In this document: positions 1-9,408 of the stretch, piece after piece
How positions within the stretch are numbered: position 1 is the first letter of the stretch
Layout: every line of letters begins with the position of its first letter
Assembly (NCBI GenBank): GCA_028281235.1
Contig: JANQKG010000014.1
Location: 186,001 to 250,000 of the forward strand
DNA length: 64,000 bases
Reading direction: 5' to 3'
Origin: Afifellaceae bacterium
GTDB lineage: Bacteria > Pseudomonadota > Alphaproteobacteria > Rhizobiales > Afifellaceae
Notes under the pieces: model-generated
The model's database searches: none
Told to the model about the DNA's origin: nothing
The model's input: the letters and a program-made list of their open reading frames with translations, nothing else
Made by a program: the position numbers and the translations under genes

Positions 1-1
1 G

Positions 2-88
2 CCGCCGACCGCAAAAAGCGTTCGCAACGACAAGCCGGATGCGCTGGAAAGCTCCATCGGTGAACTGGCGCCAGAGGGTCTGCGATGA
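2..88 (+). CDS. Possible C-terminal end of an upstream gene (partial)
   Basis: From the left edge one frame stays open to a TGA at 86-88 and gives 28 residues ending ...IGELAPEGLR. The tail has protein-like composition, but it is too short to assign. It would run head to head with the stop of the SDR gene that ends at 176. It could equally be chance open frame. Nothing is visible between 89 and 175. Confidence 0.3.
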   Translation, partial: PPTAKSVRNDKPDALESSIGELAPEGLR

Positions 89-175
89 GGACAATAGACG
101 CGGCGCTGCGGCTTGAGATGTCAGCCGACCGAGGGGCGAACCTATGAACGGACCGAGGTTGATCCGCGCCGCTTG

Positions 176-967
176 TCAGCTGCGATCATCCCAAGGTTGG
201 CCACCGGCAAAGGTCATGAACGTGGTCGCCGGCAGATAACCGGCATCGACCGGCATCATATGGCCGGTGACCGCTGCTGCCGCGTCAGACAGCAAGAAGG
301 CCACGACAGCGGCAATGTCGGAGGGCGTGACCATCTTCTTGAGCGCGTTGACCTTCAGCATGTCGTCCACCTTGCGTTCGCCGGCGTCGACTTTGGCCTG
401 CAGCGCGGGCGTCAGCACGAAGGTCGGCGCCACACCGTTGACGCGGACGCCGAAACGGCCGAGCTCCACCGCCAGCATCTCCACCAGCCGAAGGATGGCC
501 GTTTTCGACGGACAATAAGCCGGAAGCGGAAGCGCTGCGTAGGAGTTGATCGAACTCACCGTTACGATCGCACCGGCCTCTGCCTCTTGCATAAGACGGC
601 CGAAGGATCGGCAGGCATTCAAGGTCCCGCCATAATTGATCGCCCACACCCGATCGTGCGCCTCCAGGTCTGCGTCCAGCACCGTGGCGACGGATTCAAT
701 CACACCCGCGGCCGTCACCAGCGCGTCAGGGCATCCGGCTTCGGCCCTGATCTGCCGCGCAGCCTCGTCCACTGCCGATGGATCGGAAACGTCCACCTGC
801 AATGCATGAGCCGATCCACCGGCTTCCCTTATCTGCGATTCAACCGATTTTGCGTTGGCGATATCTCGGTCCAGCAACCAGACATCCGCCCCGTCCTGTG
901 CAAGCCTCTCAGCGCAAGCAGCGCCAAGACCGCTGCCACCGCCCGTGATCACGCCAATCTTCGGCAT
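176..967 (-). CDS. SDR-family NAD(P)-dependent oxidoreductase
   Basis: A 263-residue classical short-chain dehydrogenase. The cofactor motif TGGGSGLG is at residues 8-15, and the active-site Ser139, Tyr151 (YCPSK) and Lys155 are all present. The end ...TGHMMPVDAGYLP is typical of sugar and polyol SDRs. It is the last gene of the minus-strand polyol operon, 25 bases after the mannitol dehydrogenase gene, so it probably oxidises or reduces a sugar or polyol intermediate in the cytoplasm. The exact substrate cannot be read from the sequence. The start ATG at 967 follows the short intergenic stretch directly. Confidence 0.9.
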   Translation of the reverse strand: MPKIGVITGGGSGLGAACAERLAQDGADVWLLDRDIANAKSVESQIREAGGSAHALQVDVSDPSAVDEAARQIRAEAGCPDALVTAAGVIESVATVLDADLEAHDRVWAINYGGTLNACRSFGRLMQEAEAGAIVTVSSINSYAALPLPAYCPSKTAILRLVEMLAVELGRFGVRVNGVAPTFVLTPALQAKVDAGERKVDDMLKVNALKKMVTPSDIAAVVAFLLSDAAAAVTGHMMPVDAGYLPATTFMTFAGGQPWDDRS

Positions 968-992
968 TGTCTCCCCTGATTAGAACCCGGAA

Positions 993-2459
993 TCAGCCCC
1001 CGCAATATCGGCGCAGCGCCTCGCGGCATCCTTTATCCCAAATCAGGGACAGCCACGTCTCAAACGCGGACGCAAAGGCGGGCTGATCGGAAAGATCGCC
1101 GTAGAACTGGCTCTGCTCCAGCCATGCGCGAGGCCGGGATCTTGCGTTGATTGCAGCCTTGGACAAGGCCTCCCAATGCGGATCGTTGGCCTGGATCGTG
1201 GTGCCATCCTCGCGCGTTCCCGCGCACATCCGCGCCCAAAGGGCCTCCACGAGGCTGAGCCCGGCGATCGGCCCGCCGGCGGCCAGTGCGTCGCGCAAGA
1301 TCGGCAGCACGAAGCCGGTGTGGCGGGACGACCCATCAAAAGCAATGCGGCGCGTCGTATCGTGGACAGCCGGGTTGGCAAAGCGACGCTCGATGAGATC
1401 GGCATAGGCCGCCGGCGCCATACCAGGGACGGCGGCGACATAGGGCGTGATCTCCTGCCGCTGAACCTTCCGAAAAAACGCAAGGATGTCGGCATCGGCC
1501 ATGCACGCCGCGACGGTCTCGTATGACAAGAGCTCGGCGGCATTTGCGATGACCTGATGGCCCGCATTGAGGATGCGGATCTTCATGGTCTCATAATCGT
1601 GGACCCGATCGGAGAACGTCGCACCCACCCGGTCCCAGTCCGGTCGGCCGGCGCAAAAATCGTCTTCAATAACCCATTGCCGGAAGGTCTCGTGCGTCAC
1701 CGGCACGGCGTCGTCGACGCCGAGTTGGCGCGCAAGAGCGATCTCCCTCGGTCCCGTGGCGGGCACGATGCAATCGACCATCGCATTCGGAAAGCTGCAG
1801 GTGGTGTCGATCCATTCCGCGAGGTCGGGATCGGAGAGCCGGGCAAGCGACACGACGGTTTGGCGCAGGACCATGCCATTGCCCTGGAGGTTGTCGCAGC
1901 ATTGCATGGTGAAGGGGCCGTGGCCCGCGCTGCGACGGCGCTTCAGCGCGGCGATCATGGCGCCGAAGGCAGTGCCGGGCGCGTCGGGATGCGCCGCATC
2001 GTGCTGTATGTCGGGATGGTCGGCGTCAAAGCCGCCCGTTGCGCCATCGACGTAGTAACCACCCTCCGTCACGGTGAGCGAAACGATCCGGATGGCGGGG
2101 TCCGCCATCGCTGCAATCAGCGGCCCGTTGCCGTCCTCGATCGGAAGATAGTCGATCATCGAGCCAACGATTTCGGCACGCGTACCGGAGGGATCGAGCT
2201 CTATCAGCGTTGTCAGGCAGTCCTGCGCCAGGAGCTTCTCGCGGTTTGCCGCATCGTGCCGGCGCACACTTGACCCGATTATGGCCCAATCCAGCGCACG
2301 CCCCTCTTGCATGAGGCGATGCAGATACCAAGCCTGATGGGCGCGATGGAAATTGCCAAGTCCGATATGGACGATACCTGGGGTCAGCTTTGCGCGGTCG
2401 TAGGTCGGCACCGTGACGCTCTCCGGAAGCCGGCCGAGCGTGGCATTCGTCAACTTCAT
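993..2459 (-). CDS. mtlK: Mannitol 2-dehydrogenase family protein
   Basis: A 488-residue polyol-specific long-chain dehydrogenase that should oxidise D-mannitol (or D-arabinitol/D-sorbitol) to a ketose with NAD. The N-terminal Rossmann motif GLGNFHRAH is at residues 33-41, and TVTEGGYY is near 129-136. The catalytic trio Lys293, Asn298 and His301 in KIRILNAGH has the spacing seen in Pseudomonas fluorescens mannitol dehydrogenase. Length is normal for the family. It abuts smoS upstream and the transporter genes precede that, as in Rhodobacter smo/mtl operons. Fructuronate and tagaturonate reductases are the main alternatives, but the neighbours favour a polyol. Confidence 0.92.
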   Translation of the reverse strand: MKLTNATLGRLPESVTVPTYDRAKLTPGIVHIGLGNFHRAHQAWYLHRLMQEGRALDWAIIGSSVRRHDAANREKLLAQDCLTTLIELDPSGTRAEIVGSMIDYLPIEDGNGPLIAAMADPAIRIVSLTVTEGGYYVDGATGGFDADHPDIQHDAAHPDAPGTAFGAMIAALKRRRSAGHGPFTMQCCDNLQGNGMVLRQTVVSLARLSDPDLAEWIDTTCSFPNAMVDCIVPATGPREIALARQLGVDDAVPVTHETFRQWVIEDDFCAGRPDWDRVGATFSDRVHDYETMKIRILNAGHQVIANAAELLSYETVAACMADADILAFFRKVQRQEITPYVAAVPGMAPAAYADLIERRFANPAVHDTTRRIAFDGSSRHTGFVLPILRDALAAGGPIAGLSLVEALWARMCAGTREDGTTIQANDPHWEALSKAAINARSRPRAWLEQSQFYGDLSDQPAFASAFETWLSLIWDKGCREALRRYCGG

Positions 2460-3232
2460 CAGCTCATCCAGTTGCCGCCATCGACGTTGAGTGTCTGAGC
2501 TGTGATGTACCGCGCCTCATCGGAAGCTAGGAAGACGCATGGGTCGGCGATTTCGTCCGGCTTTCCCATGTAACCGAGCGGCACCTCCTCGCCGACGAGG
2601 CGCTTCTTCTCACCGACCGCGAGGTCGTCGTATTTGGCGAAAAGTTTGTCCACGAGGTCCCACATCGGCGTGTCGATCACGCCCGGCGCCACCGCATTGA
2701 CCCGTATGCCGTCTTTCGCCAGCTCCAACGCCAACGACTGGGTGATGGAGATCACCGCAGCCTTGGTGGAGCTATAGATCGTGATATTGGCCTCGCCGCG
2801 TCGGCCGGCCTGAGACGAGAGGTTGATGATCACGCCACCCTTGCCGCGCGCCTTCATCCCGGCAATGACCGCCTGGGCGGCGAAGATGGTCCCGCCGACA
2901 TTCACGTCAAACTGTCGGCGGTAATCCTGGACGCTGATCTCCTCCAACGGCGACATGTTGAAGATGCCGGCATTGTTCACCAGGATGTCGATCCCGCCCC
3001 AGGCGGTTTCCACGGCATCTACGCCCGCGGCAATGGAGGCAGGATCGGTCACATCCATGGTGACCGCCATCGCCTCTTCACCAAGGGCGGAGGCGGTCGC
3101 GGCGGCTTCCGTCTCTAGGAGGTCGGCGACGGCGACCTTGGCGCCCTCGCGGACATAAGCTTCGCAGATGGCGCGTCCGATGCCCCGCGCGCCGCCCGTC
3201 ACCAGAGCGATTTTTCCCTCAAGCCGTCTCAT
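2459..3232 (-). CDS. smoS: Sorbitol (L-iditol) dehydrogenase, SDR family
   Basis: A 257-residue SDR closely resembling SmoS of Rhodobacter sphaeroides, which oxidises D-sorbitol to D-fructose and also galactitol. The motif TGGARGIG is at residues 12-19 and the catalytic residues are Ser140, Tyr153 and Lys157. The [11 protein letters not shown] segment and the C-terminal NVDGGNWMS are characteristic of this subgroup. The gene overlaps the start of the transporter ATPase gene at 3229 by four bases and ends exactly where the mannitol dehydrogenase gene starts, so all three are translationally coupled. Confidence 0.92.
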   Translation of the reverse strand: MRRLEGKIALVTGGARGIGRAICEAYVREGAKVAVADLLETEAAATASALGEEAMAVTMDVTDPASIAAGVDAVETAWGGIDILVNNAGIFNMSPLEEISVQDYRRQFDVNVGGTIFAAQAVIAGMKARGKGGVIINLSSQAGRRGEANITIYSSTKAAVISITQSLALELAKDGIRVNAVAPGVIDTPMWDLVDKLFAKYDDLAVGEKKRLVGEEVPLGYMGKPDEIADPCVFLASDEARYITAQTLNVDGGNWMS

Positions 3233-4233
3233 TCGACCCGCAGCCCCTTGTCGTCAAACTTGTGTAAGTGATCGGAGGCTGGCGTCAAGAAAACCGTGTC
3301 GCCGTAATGAAGGTCCACCTCCCCGCCTACGCGCACGGTGATCGGATCGGTGATGCCTTCGCAGGTGACGTGAAAGAAGGTGTCCGACCCCAGATGCTCC
3401 GAGACACCGACCTTGCCCGGCCAATCCCCGGCGTCGGAGGAGACGGAGATATGCTCCGGGCGGATACCGATCGTCGCCGCGTTGTGCTTTGCCGCGATCG
3501 AGCCGTTGATCAAGTTCATCTTCGGCGAGCCGATAAAGCCCGCGACGAAAAGGTTCCGCGGCGTGCGATAGAGTTCAAGCGGACTGCCCACCTGCTCGAT
3601 ATTGCCCGCGCGCAGAACGACGATCTTGTCGGCCATGGTCATCGCTTCGACCTGGTCGTGCGTGACATAGACCATCGTCGTGGTCAGTCGCTTGTGCAGC
3701 TCGCTGATCTCAAGCCGCATCCCGACCCGAAGGGCTGCGTCCAAGTTCGACAGCGGCTCGTCGAAAAGGAAGGCGGCCGGCTCGCGCACGATCGCCCGTC
3801 CAATGGCGACGCGCTGACGCTGTCCGCCGGAGAGCTGGCCGGGGCGGCGGTCAAGGTAGTCGGTTAGGTTCAAGACTTCCGCCGCCTGCGCCACACGCTT
3901 GTCCTGTTCGGCCTGGTCGAATTTCGCCATACGCAGCGGGAAGGCGATATTCTTGCGCACGCTCATATGCGGGTAGAGCGCATAGGACTGAAACACCATG
4001 GCAAGACCCCGCTTGGCCGGCGGGACGCTTGTCGCATCTTCTCCGTCGATCAGGATCTTGCCGTTCGTGACGTCTTCCAGCCCGGCGATCAGGCGCAGAA
4101 GCGTGGACTTGCCACAACCGGAGGGGCCAACAAAGACACAGAACTCGCCGTCATCGATGGTCAGATCCAGCGCCGGAATGACCTCCGTCTCGCCAAAGCT
4201 CTTGGAGACCTTTTCAAGTACGATGCGTCCCAT
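3229..4233 (-). CDS. smoK: Polyol ABC transporter ATP-binding protein (MalK/UgpC type)
   Basis: A 334-residue ABC ATPase. The Walker [10 protein letters not shown] is at residues 36-44, followed by the signature [15 protein letters not shown], the Walker B LFDEP and the H-loop VTHDQ. The roughly 100-residue C-terminal OB-fold regulatory domain typical of MalK/UgpC proteins is also present. It energises the importer formed by the two permeases and binding protein encoded just upstream. The MalK-type tail separates it from the amino-acid ATPases elsewhere in the window. The permease gene lies 9 bases upstream and smoS overlaps downstream. Confidence 0.93.
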   Translation of the reverse strand: MGRIVLEKVSKSFGETEVIPALDLTIDDGEFCVFVGPSGCGKSTLLRLIAGLEDVTNGKILIDGEDATSVPPAKRGLAMVFQSYALYPHMSVRKNIAFPLRMAKFDQAEQDKRVAQAAEVLNLTDYLDRRPGQLSGGQRQRVAIGRAIVREPAAFLFDEPLSNLDAALRVGMRLEISELHKRLTTTMVYVTHDQVEAMTMADKIVVLRAGNIEQVGSPLELYRTPRNLFVAGFIGSPKMNLINGSIAAKHNAATIGIRPEHISVSSDAGDWPGKVGVSEHLGSDTFFHVTCEGITDPITVRVGGEVDLHYGDTVFLTPASDHLHKFDDKGLRVE

Positions 4234-4242
4234 GGGTCGTTC

Positions 4243-5073
4243 CTATTTCACCGCGCCGAAGGTCAGGCCGCGCACAAGTTGTTTCTGGCTGAACCAGCCC
4301 ATGATCAGGATCGGTGCGATGGCCATGATGCTGGCCGCACTGAGCTTGGCGTAGAATAGGCCTTCGGGGCTGGAATAGCTGGCGATGAAGGCGGTGAGCG
4401 GTGCGGCGTCCGCCGCCGTCAGGTTCAGCGTCCAGAACGCTTCGTTCCAGGCGAGAATCACGTTCAGAAGAACCGTCGACGCCATGCCGGGAATCGCCAT
4501 CGGCATCAGCACGAAGAACACCTCTTCACGCAATGACGCACCGTCCATGCGCGCCGCCTCCAGGATCTCTCCCGGGATCTCGCGGAAGTAGGTGTAGAGC
4601 ATCCAAATGATGATCGGCAGATTGATCATCATCAAGACGAAGACGAGCCCGATACGGGTGTCCAGCAATTCAGCGTCGCGAAAGATCAGGTAGATCGGGA
4701 CCAGGACACCGACAGGCGGCAGCATCTTGGTAGAGAGCATCCACATCAGCACGTCCTTCGTCCGCTTGCCGGGCACGAAGGCCATGGCCCAGGCTGCCGG
4801 GACGGCAATGAGCAGGCCGAGGAAGGTGGACCCGAAGGAGATTACCACCGAGTTCGTGAAATGCTTCAGATAGTCGGACCGCTCCTGAACCGCGCCGAAG
4901 CTCTCAAACGTCCACACGGAGCTTAGGACCTCTATCGGAGCCCGGATCGCGTCGCCCTCGGTCTTCAGCGACAGGATCGCAATCCACAGAATCGGGAAGA
5001 ACATCATCAGGCCCAGCGCCCAGGCCGCTGCGGTGGTGATCGATTTGCGCCGGATCGAGACTGCGCGCGCCAT
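4243..5073 (-). CDS. smoG: Polyol ABC transporter permease (MalG-like)
   Basis: A 276-residue inner-membrane permease of the carbohydrate family (MalG/MtlG type) with six predicted hydrophobic segments; the first is AAWALGLMMFFPILWIAIL, near residues 13-31. The EAA loop that docks with the ATPase, EAARMDGASLREEVFFVLMP, lies in the last third. It forms the translocation pore with the permease encoded 24 bases upstream. The assignment to polyol uptake rests on the flanking smoS and mtlK genes. Confidence 0.92.
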   Translation of the reverse strand: MARAVSIRRKSITTAAAWALGLMMFFPILWIAILSLKTEGDAIRAPIEVLSSVWTFESFGAVQERSDYLKHFTNSVVISFGSTFLGLLIAVPAAWAMAFVPGKRTKDVLMWMLSTKMLPPVGVLVPIYLIFRDAELLDTRIGLVFVLMMINLPIIIWMLYTYFREIPGEILEAARMDGASLREEVFFVLMPMAIPGMASTVLLNVILAWNEAFWTLNLTAADAAPLTAFIASYSSPEGLFYAKLSAASIMAIAPILIMGWFSQKQLVRGLTFGAVK

Positions 5074-5096
5074 ATCTCCGTCCCCTCCTCAGTCCC

Positions 5097-6020
5097 TCAG
5101 GCGTCCAGGTTCTTGCCGATCATCCTCATCAGGAAGATCGCAACGATATTGGCGAGGATGATCGCGATGACACCACCCGCGCTGCCCATGCCCACGTCGA
5201 ACTGCAAGAGCGACGAGACGTAGATCAGGTACGTCAGGTTGGTGGTCGCCGTTCCCGGGCCACCATTAGTGGTCACCAGGATCTCGGCGAAGATCGACAG
5301 CAGAAAGATCGTCTGGATCAGGATCACAACGGTGATCGCGCGCGCCAGGTGCGGAAGCATGACGAAGAAGAACCGGTTGATCCAGTTCGCACCGTCCATC
5401 TCGGCCGCCTCAAGTTGCTCTTGATCGAGCGATTGCAGCGCAGTCAGCAGGATCAGCGTCGCAAATGGCAGCCATTGCCAACTGACGATCCAGATGATGG
5501 AGGCAAGCGGCGCTTGGCTGAAGAAATCGAACGGTTCTAGCCCCAGGCCGATCGCAAGATGCGCGAAGATGCCGTTCACCGGGTTCATGAACATGTTCTT
5601 CCACACAAGTCCGGAGACGGTTGGCATCACGAAAAACGGGGCGATCACCAGGATGCGCACAATGCCCTGGCCCCACATCGGCTGGTCGAGCAAAAGGGCA
5701 AACAGCGTTCCGCCGATGACCGTTATAAAAAGCACGCCGCCGACAAGGACGAGCGTATTGATGATCGCGGCTTGGAAGCTGGGGTCCGTAACGAACCAGT
5801 AGAAATTCTCCCAGCCCGAAAAGTCCTCAGGTCCAGGTACCCTGAGGCCGTGACCGAAGACACCGATCACCATCTCATTGCCGGACGGCATGATGAGATT
5901 GAAACGCAGAAACGAAAAGTAGATCGTCAGGCCGAGCGGGATGAGCATCCAGCACAAGAGCAGCAGCACGGCTGGGGAGATCATCAACCGGGCCGCGGCC
6001 CGTGAATGCTGCGTTGCCAT
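5097..6020 (-). CDS. smoF: Polyol ABC transporter permease (MalF-like)
   Basis: A 307-residue carbohydrate-type permease with an N-terminal hydrophobic segment (LMISPAVLLLLCWMLIPLGL) and further membrane spans. The EAA loop EAAEMDGANWINRFFFVMLP is near residue 205. It pairs with the MalG-like permease encoded downstream. Between this gene and the binding-protein gene sits a 200-base gap containing a dispersed palindromic repeat, which could uncouple expression of permeases and binding protein. Confidence 0.92.
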   Translation of the reverse strand: MATQHSRAAARLMISPAVLLLLCWMLIPLGLTIYFSFLRFNLIMPSGNEMVIGVFGHGLRVPGPEDFSGWENFYWFVTDPSFQAAIINTLVLVGGVLFITVIGGTLFALLLDQPMWGQGIVRILVIAPFFVMPTVSGLVWKNMFMNPVNGIFAHLAIGLGLEPFDFFSQAPLASIIWIVSWQWLPFATLILLTALQSLDQEQLEAAEMDGANWINRFFFVMLPHLARAITVVILIQTIFLLSIFAEILVTTNGGPGTATTNLTYLIYVSSLLQFDVGMGSAGGVIAIILANIVAIFLMRMIGKNLDA

Positions 6021-6057
6021 GGGGCCCCCGTTCCCGCAGCGCGGGAGTTCCGGCGCA

Positions 6058-6165
6058 GTCTAGAGCACGATCCCGAAAAGTGGACACCACTTTTCGGATA
6101 AGATCTTGCTCCAACAAAGAGATAGAGCGTTGGAGCGATTCAACGAAGCGCGATAACGCTCTAGC
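6058..6165. repeat. Dispersed Hyphomicrobiales-type palindromic intergenic repeat
   Basis: Two hairpins lie in tandem between the binding-protein and permease genes. The first is CCGAAAAGTGG (6073-6083) with its perfect complement at 6087-6097 and a 3-base loop. The second pairs TAGAGCGTT (6123-6131) with AACGCTCTA (6155-6163). The same architecture and core occur at 32549-32651. The core CCGAAAAGTGG is known to me as a frequent intergenic element of Rhizobiales genomes. Its position after a binding-protein gene fits an mRNA-stabilising or attenuating role, but that is inference. Confidence 0.8.
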
Positions 6166-6218
6166 CTGCGCCGAAGCGAACGGGCCAGCGCGTGGCGCGC
6201 CGGCCCGCCCAGAAGACG

Positions 6219-7532
6219 TTACTTGATGTAACCGGCCTTCGTCATCTCACGAACCGCAAAGGTCTGCGCGTTCTCAAGGGCCTGATCGACGGTTTGCTGA
6301 CCGGCAAGGGCCGCAGCGATCTGCTGGCCGACATAATTGCCGATACCCTGGAACTCCGGAATCGCAACAAACTGCACGCCGGTATAGGGCACAGGGTCCT
6401 TCGTCGGGTCAGCCGGGTTGGCCGCCAGGATCGAGTTCTCGACCGTCTCCGCAAAGGGTGCTGCGGCGAGATACTTCTCGTTGGCATAGGTCGAGGCGCG
6501 GGTTCCCGGAGGTGCGGCGACCCAGCCCTCCGTCTCGCCCACCAGCTCGACATATTCCTTCGAGGTTGCCCAGGCGAGGAAGTCCTTGGCAGCGTCAACC
6601 TTCGCCGAGCTGGCCGGGATTGCCAGCGCCCAGGCCCAGAACCAGCCGGTGCCCTTATCGGTCACCTGCTTGGGCGCCTGGAAGAAGTCCGTCTTGTCGG
6701 CGACGGAGCTTTCGTTCGGGTTGAAGATGTAGCCGGCGGCCGAGGTCGCATCGACCCAGGTTGCGCACTTGCCGTCCGCAAACAGCGCCCGGTTCTCGTT
6801 GTGGCCGTTCGATGACGCACCCGGAGGACCGTAATTGTTCATCAGGTCGACATAATAGTTGATGGCGTTCTTCCACTCGTCGCTGGTCAGCTGCGGATTC
6901 CAGTCCATGTCGAACCAGCGACCGCCGAAGGCGTTCACCATCGGGCCGACGAAGGCCATGTTCTCGCCCCAGCCGGCCTTGCCGCGCTGGCATGTGCCGA
7001 AGACGCCGTTATCGGGATCGTGCACTTTGGCGACGATCTCGGCGAATTCGTCATAAGTGATCTGCTCGCTCGGCGCCTCAATACCCGCGGCTTCAAAGAC
7101 GTCCGTGCGATAGAAGGTGAACGAGCTCTCCGCATAGAAGGGCACCGCGTAAAGCGAGCCATTGGCCGACAGACCGTTGCGCACCGGCTCGTAGATGTCG
7201 TCGTAATCATAAGCGTCGCCGAGGTCGTCCAGGCTGACGAGCCAGTCCTGAGCACCCCAGATCGGGGCCTCATAAGCACCGATTGTGATGACGTCGAACG
7301 ATCCGCCCTTTGTCGCGATGTCTGTTGTGACGCGCTGGCGCAGGACGTTCTCTTCCAGCACCACCCAGTTCAGCGTGTTGCCCGTGGCTTCTTCCCACTG
7401 CGGCGACAATTTCTGCATGATGATCATGTCGGAATTGTTCACCGTGGCGATGGTCAACTCTTCTGCGACCGCGCCGCCGCCTGCGACGAGCGCAAGCGCG
7501 GTGGCCGCATAGAGGGATTTCCTCACCTTCAT
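6219..7532 (-). CDS. smoE: Polyol ABC transporter substrate-binding protein
   Basis: A 437-residue extracellular solute-binding protein of the carbohydrate family 1 type. It has a classical signal peptide (MKVRKSLYAATALALVAGGG, cleavage probably near AVAEE). It delivers a polyol to the permease pair encoded downstream. Length matches SmoE/MtlE proteins (about 435). It is the first structural gene of the operon. The LacI-type palindrome at 7608-7623 is about 75 bases upstream of the start, and the LacI-family gene ends just beyond it, so substrate-induced derepression is likely. Confidence 0.92.
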   Translation of the reverse strand: MKVRKSLYAATALALVAGGGAVAEELTIATVNNSDMIIMQKLSPQWEEATGNTLNWVVLEENVLRQRVTTDIATKGGSFDVITIGAYEAPIWGAQDWLVSLDDLGDAYDYDDIYEPVRNGLSANGSLYAVPFYAESSFTFYRTDVFEAAGIEAPSEQITYDEFAEIVAKVHDPDNGVFGTCQRGKAGWGENMAFVGPMVNAFGGRWFDMDWNPQLTSDEWKNAINYYVDLMNNYGPPGASSNGHNENRALFADGKCATWVDATSAAGYIFNPNESSVADKTDFFQAPKQVTDKGTGWFWAWALAIPASSAKVDAAKDFLAWATSKEYVELVGETEGWVAAPPGTRASTYANEKYLAAAPFAETVENSILAANPADPTKDPVPYTGVQFVAIPEFQGIGNYVGQQIAAALAGQQTVDQALENAQTFAVREMTKAGYIK

Positions 7533-7607
7533 CGTTTCGCTCCCTTCGGTGTGTGTTCACACGTACCAAGGTGATCTAAGCGCAGCGGCTGCACCGAGTC
7601 AACAAAT

Positions 7608-7623
7608 TTTTACGCGCGTAAAA
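7608..7623. promoter_or_regulatory. LacI-family operator of the polyol operon
   Basis: TTTTACGCGCGTAAAA is a perfect 16-base palindrome, with AAA/TTT flanks extending the symmetry. The central CGCG is typical of LacI-family operators. It lies between the stop of the LacI-family gene (7632) and the start of the binding-protein gene (7532), the position expected for control of the polyol operon promoter. Confidence 0.8.
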
Positions 7624-7631
7624 TTTTGAGA

Positions 7632-8663
7632 TCAGGCGGAGGCGCGCAGAACAAGCTTCGCCGGGAACAGCGTTTCCGTCCGTGTCGCAAAGCGGCCACC
7701 GTTCTCGATCAGCTCAAGCAGCGTCTCCACGCTTCGGTTCGAGACCGCCTCGTAATCGTGCGCCGCCGTCGTCAATGAGGGGCAGGTGAAGCGCGAGAAC
7801 GGATGGTCATCATTTGAGGCGACGCGAAGCGTGCAGTCGGGCTCGCGTCCGACCTTGATGCCGAGTTCGTAACAGGCAGCGAGGAAGCCGATTGCCAGAC
7901 GGTCGTTGCTGCAAAGCACCGCATTGGTCGGCAGCGCGCCCTGTTCAAGAATCTTGAGCGCCCCGCGCCGTCCGATCTCCTCGAAGGCCCAGCCTTCACC
8001 ACTGATTTTGATGATGTTGGGATCGAACCCGAGGCGCTCCATCATTTGGATATAGGCCAGACGGCGCTTGTTTGCGTTGGGGTTCGCGGGCGTACGCATC
8101 TCGAAGAAGCTGGGCGGCTCGCCGGTGCGGGTCAGGTACTCGACTGTCTGCGAGACGAAGCTGAAATTATCAGATCCAACAAAGGCTTCACCGACCTTCT
8201 CGATATTGCTATCGAAAAGAACCGTCGGTACGTCGGCACAGAACTCTTCTATGACAACGCGATCCGACGCACGACCGAGCGGTGCCAGAAGGACGCCGGC
8301 GGGCTTGATGGAGCGGAGGCTTTCCAGGTTCTCGATCTCTAAGGCCTGCTCGCCATGGGAGCTGAACAAAATCGGCCGAAAACTGGCCTCAATGCACAAG
8401 CGTTCGATTCTGCGCGCGATCTCGGTGAAGAACGGGTCCGCCAAATAGGGCACGACAATGCCGATATTCTTGGTCAGACGCCGGTTCTGGTTGATCGCGT
8501 AGATGTTGGGGCGGTAGTCGTGCTGCTCCAGCGCCGCCTCGATGCGTTCACGCGTGGATTTGCGCACGCTGTTCGGGTCGTTGAAATATTTGGATACGGT
8601 CGGACGTGAGATGCCGCTGATGGCGGCGAACTCTTCCATGTTTCTTATTTTTGTGGCGGACAC
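7632..8663 (-). CDS. LacI-family transcriptional regulator of the polyol operon
   Basis: A 343-residue LacI/GalR regulator. The N-terminal helix-turn-helix (AAISGISRPTVSKYFND) and hinge helix occupy residues 1-60, followed by a periplasmic-binding-protein-like effector domain (KNIGIVVPYLADPFFTEIARR onward). It lies upstream of the polyol operon on the same strand. By analogy it represses the operon until a sugar or polyol binds the effector domain. The palindrome at 7608-7623 is the obvious target, and a weaker copy upstream of its own gene (8750-8764) suggests autoregulation. Confidence 0.93.
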   Translation of the reverse strand: MSATKIRNMEEFAAISGISRPTVSKYFNDPNSVRKSTRERIEAALEQHDYRPNIYAINQNRRLTKNIGIVVPYLADPFFTEIARRIERLCIEASFRPILFSSHGEQALEIENLESLRSIKPAGVLLAPLGRASDRVVIEEFCADVPTVLFDSNIEKVGEAFVGSDNFSFVSQTVEYLTRTGEPPSFFEMRTPANPNANKRRLAYIQMMERLGFDPNIIKISGEGWAFEEIGRRGALKILEQGALPTNAVLCSNDRLAIGFLAACYELGIKVGREPDCTLRVASNDDHPFSRFTCPSLTTAAHDYEAVSNRSVETLLELIENGGRFATRTETLFPAKLVLRASA

Positions 8664-9051
8664 GGATTGCCTCGCTGGATGGGCATGGGCGCAAATGCAG
8701 ATTCAAAGTGCGCGTTTGCCGGCCGTTTCACTCAAGATAGCCGAAACTATTTTCCGCGCGCAAACTTTAATGTCAGCTTACCAAGACACATGACTTGGCC
8801 AAGATGCCCCGAACCACGCGGACCAGCAGGCTGGCGGTGAGCCCGACAATATCCGCGATGAGATAGAGCTTGGGCCTCGCCGCATCGCAATCGCCGTTGA
8901 ACAGCAGCAAATGCGGCACTCGATAGCCAACGTTTGCGTCATTCTATGCGCGCAGCGCCGAGTAAGATGGCAGTCCCGGCTAATGCAATTCGATCGACAC
9001 GACCGTTCTGCTAGTGGCAGGACCGCTCGCTTCAACCCCGGAGAGTTGCCG
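8664..9051. other. Intergenic region with possible gene remnant
   Basis: 388 bases lie between the lacI-type gene and the EthD remnant. TTTTCCGCGCGCAAA at 8750-8764 matches the polyol operator at 13 of 15 positions and lies about 87 bases upstream of the regulator start. On the minus strand 8943-8773 is an open 56-codon stretch reading ...RPKLYLIADIVGLTASLLV... It looks like protein sequence but has no convincing start and may be the tail of a lost gene. No complete gene is visible. Confidence 0.4.
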
Positions 9052-9310
9052 ATGATAAAGCTGGTCATGTGCCTGCATCGACGTGCCGACATCTCGCGTG
9101 AACAGCTCCAGGGTTATTGGTTGAACAAACACGGTCCATTTTTTCAAGACAACGCGGCGTCGAGCTGGACAGGCGCGCGTAGGGCATGACATTCGCGCCA
9201 CCTTACAAGATCCCCCCATTTGCCGCGATGCGCGCATCAAGCGGCGATGCAAATGCACCAGGACAAATGGACGGCTCATATCCCATTTGGGATATGACGA
9301 TTGACGCGCA
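9052..9310 (+). pseudogene. EthD-domain protein remnant, frameshifted
   Basis: From ATG 9052 (weak GAGAG ribosome-binding site) the frame reads MIKLVMCLHRRADISREQLQ and then YWLNKHGPF. This is the characteristic N-terminus of small EthD-family ferredoxin-like proteins (about 100-130 residues). The frame stops at 9187-9189. In another frame, from about 9186, the sequence continues PPFAAMRASSGDANAPGQMDG, which resembles the EthD 'LNxALRASRG...DG' segment. The gene therefore seems broken by at least one frameshift and is probably non-functional. EthD proteins usually accompany degradative oxygenases; none is present here. Confidence 0.55.
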
Positions 9311-9408
9311 AACGCTCTACGGTCCGTCCCGCAAAAGCGTGGGGCGGTCACGCGGGGTGGTTTCTGTCGCCCAAAGTACAACCGACTGGACGGGGAAGGG
9401 TCTCGCGG

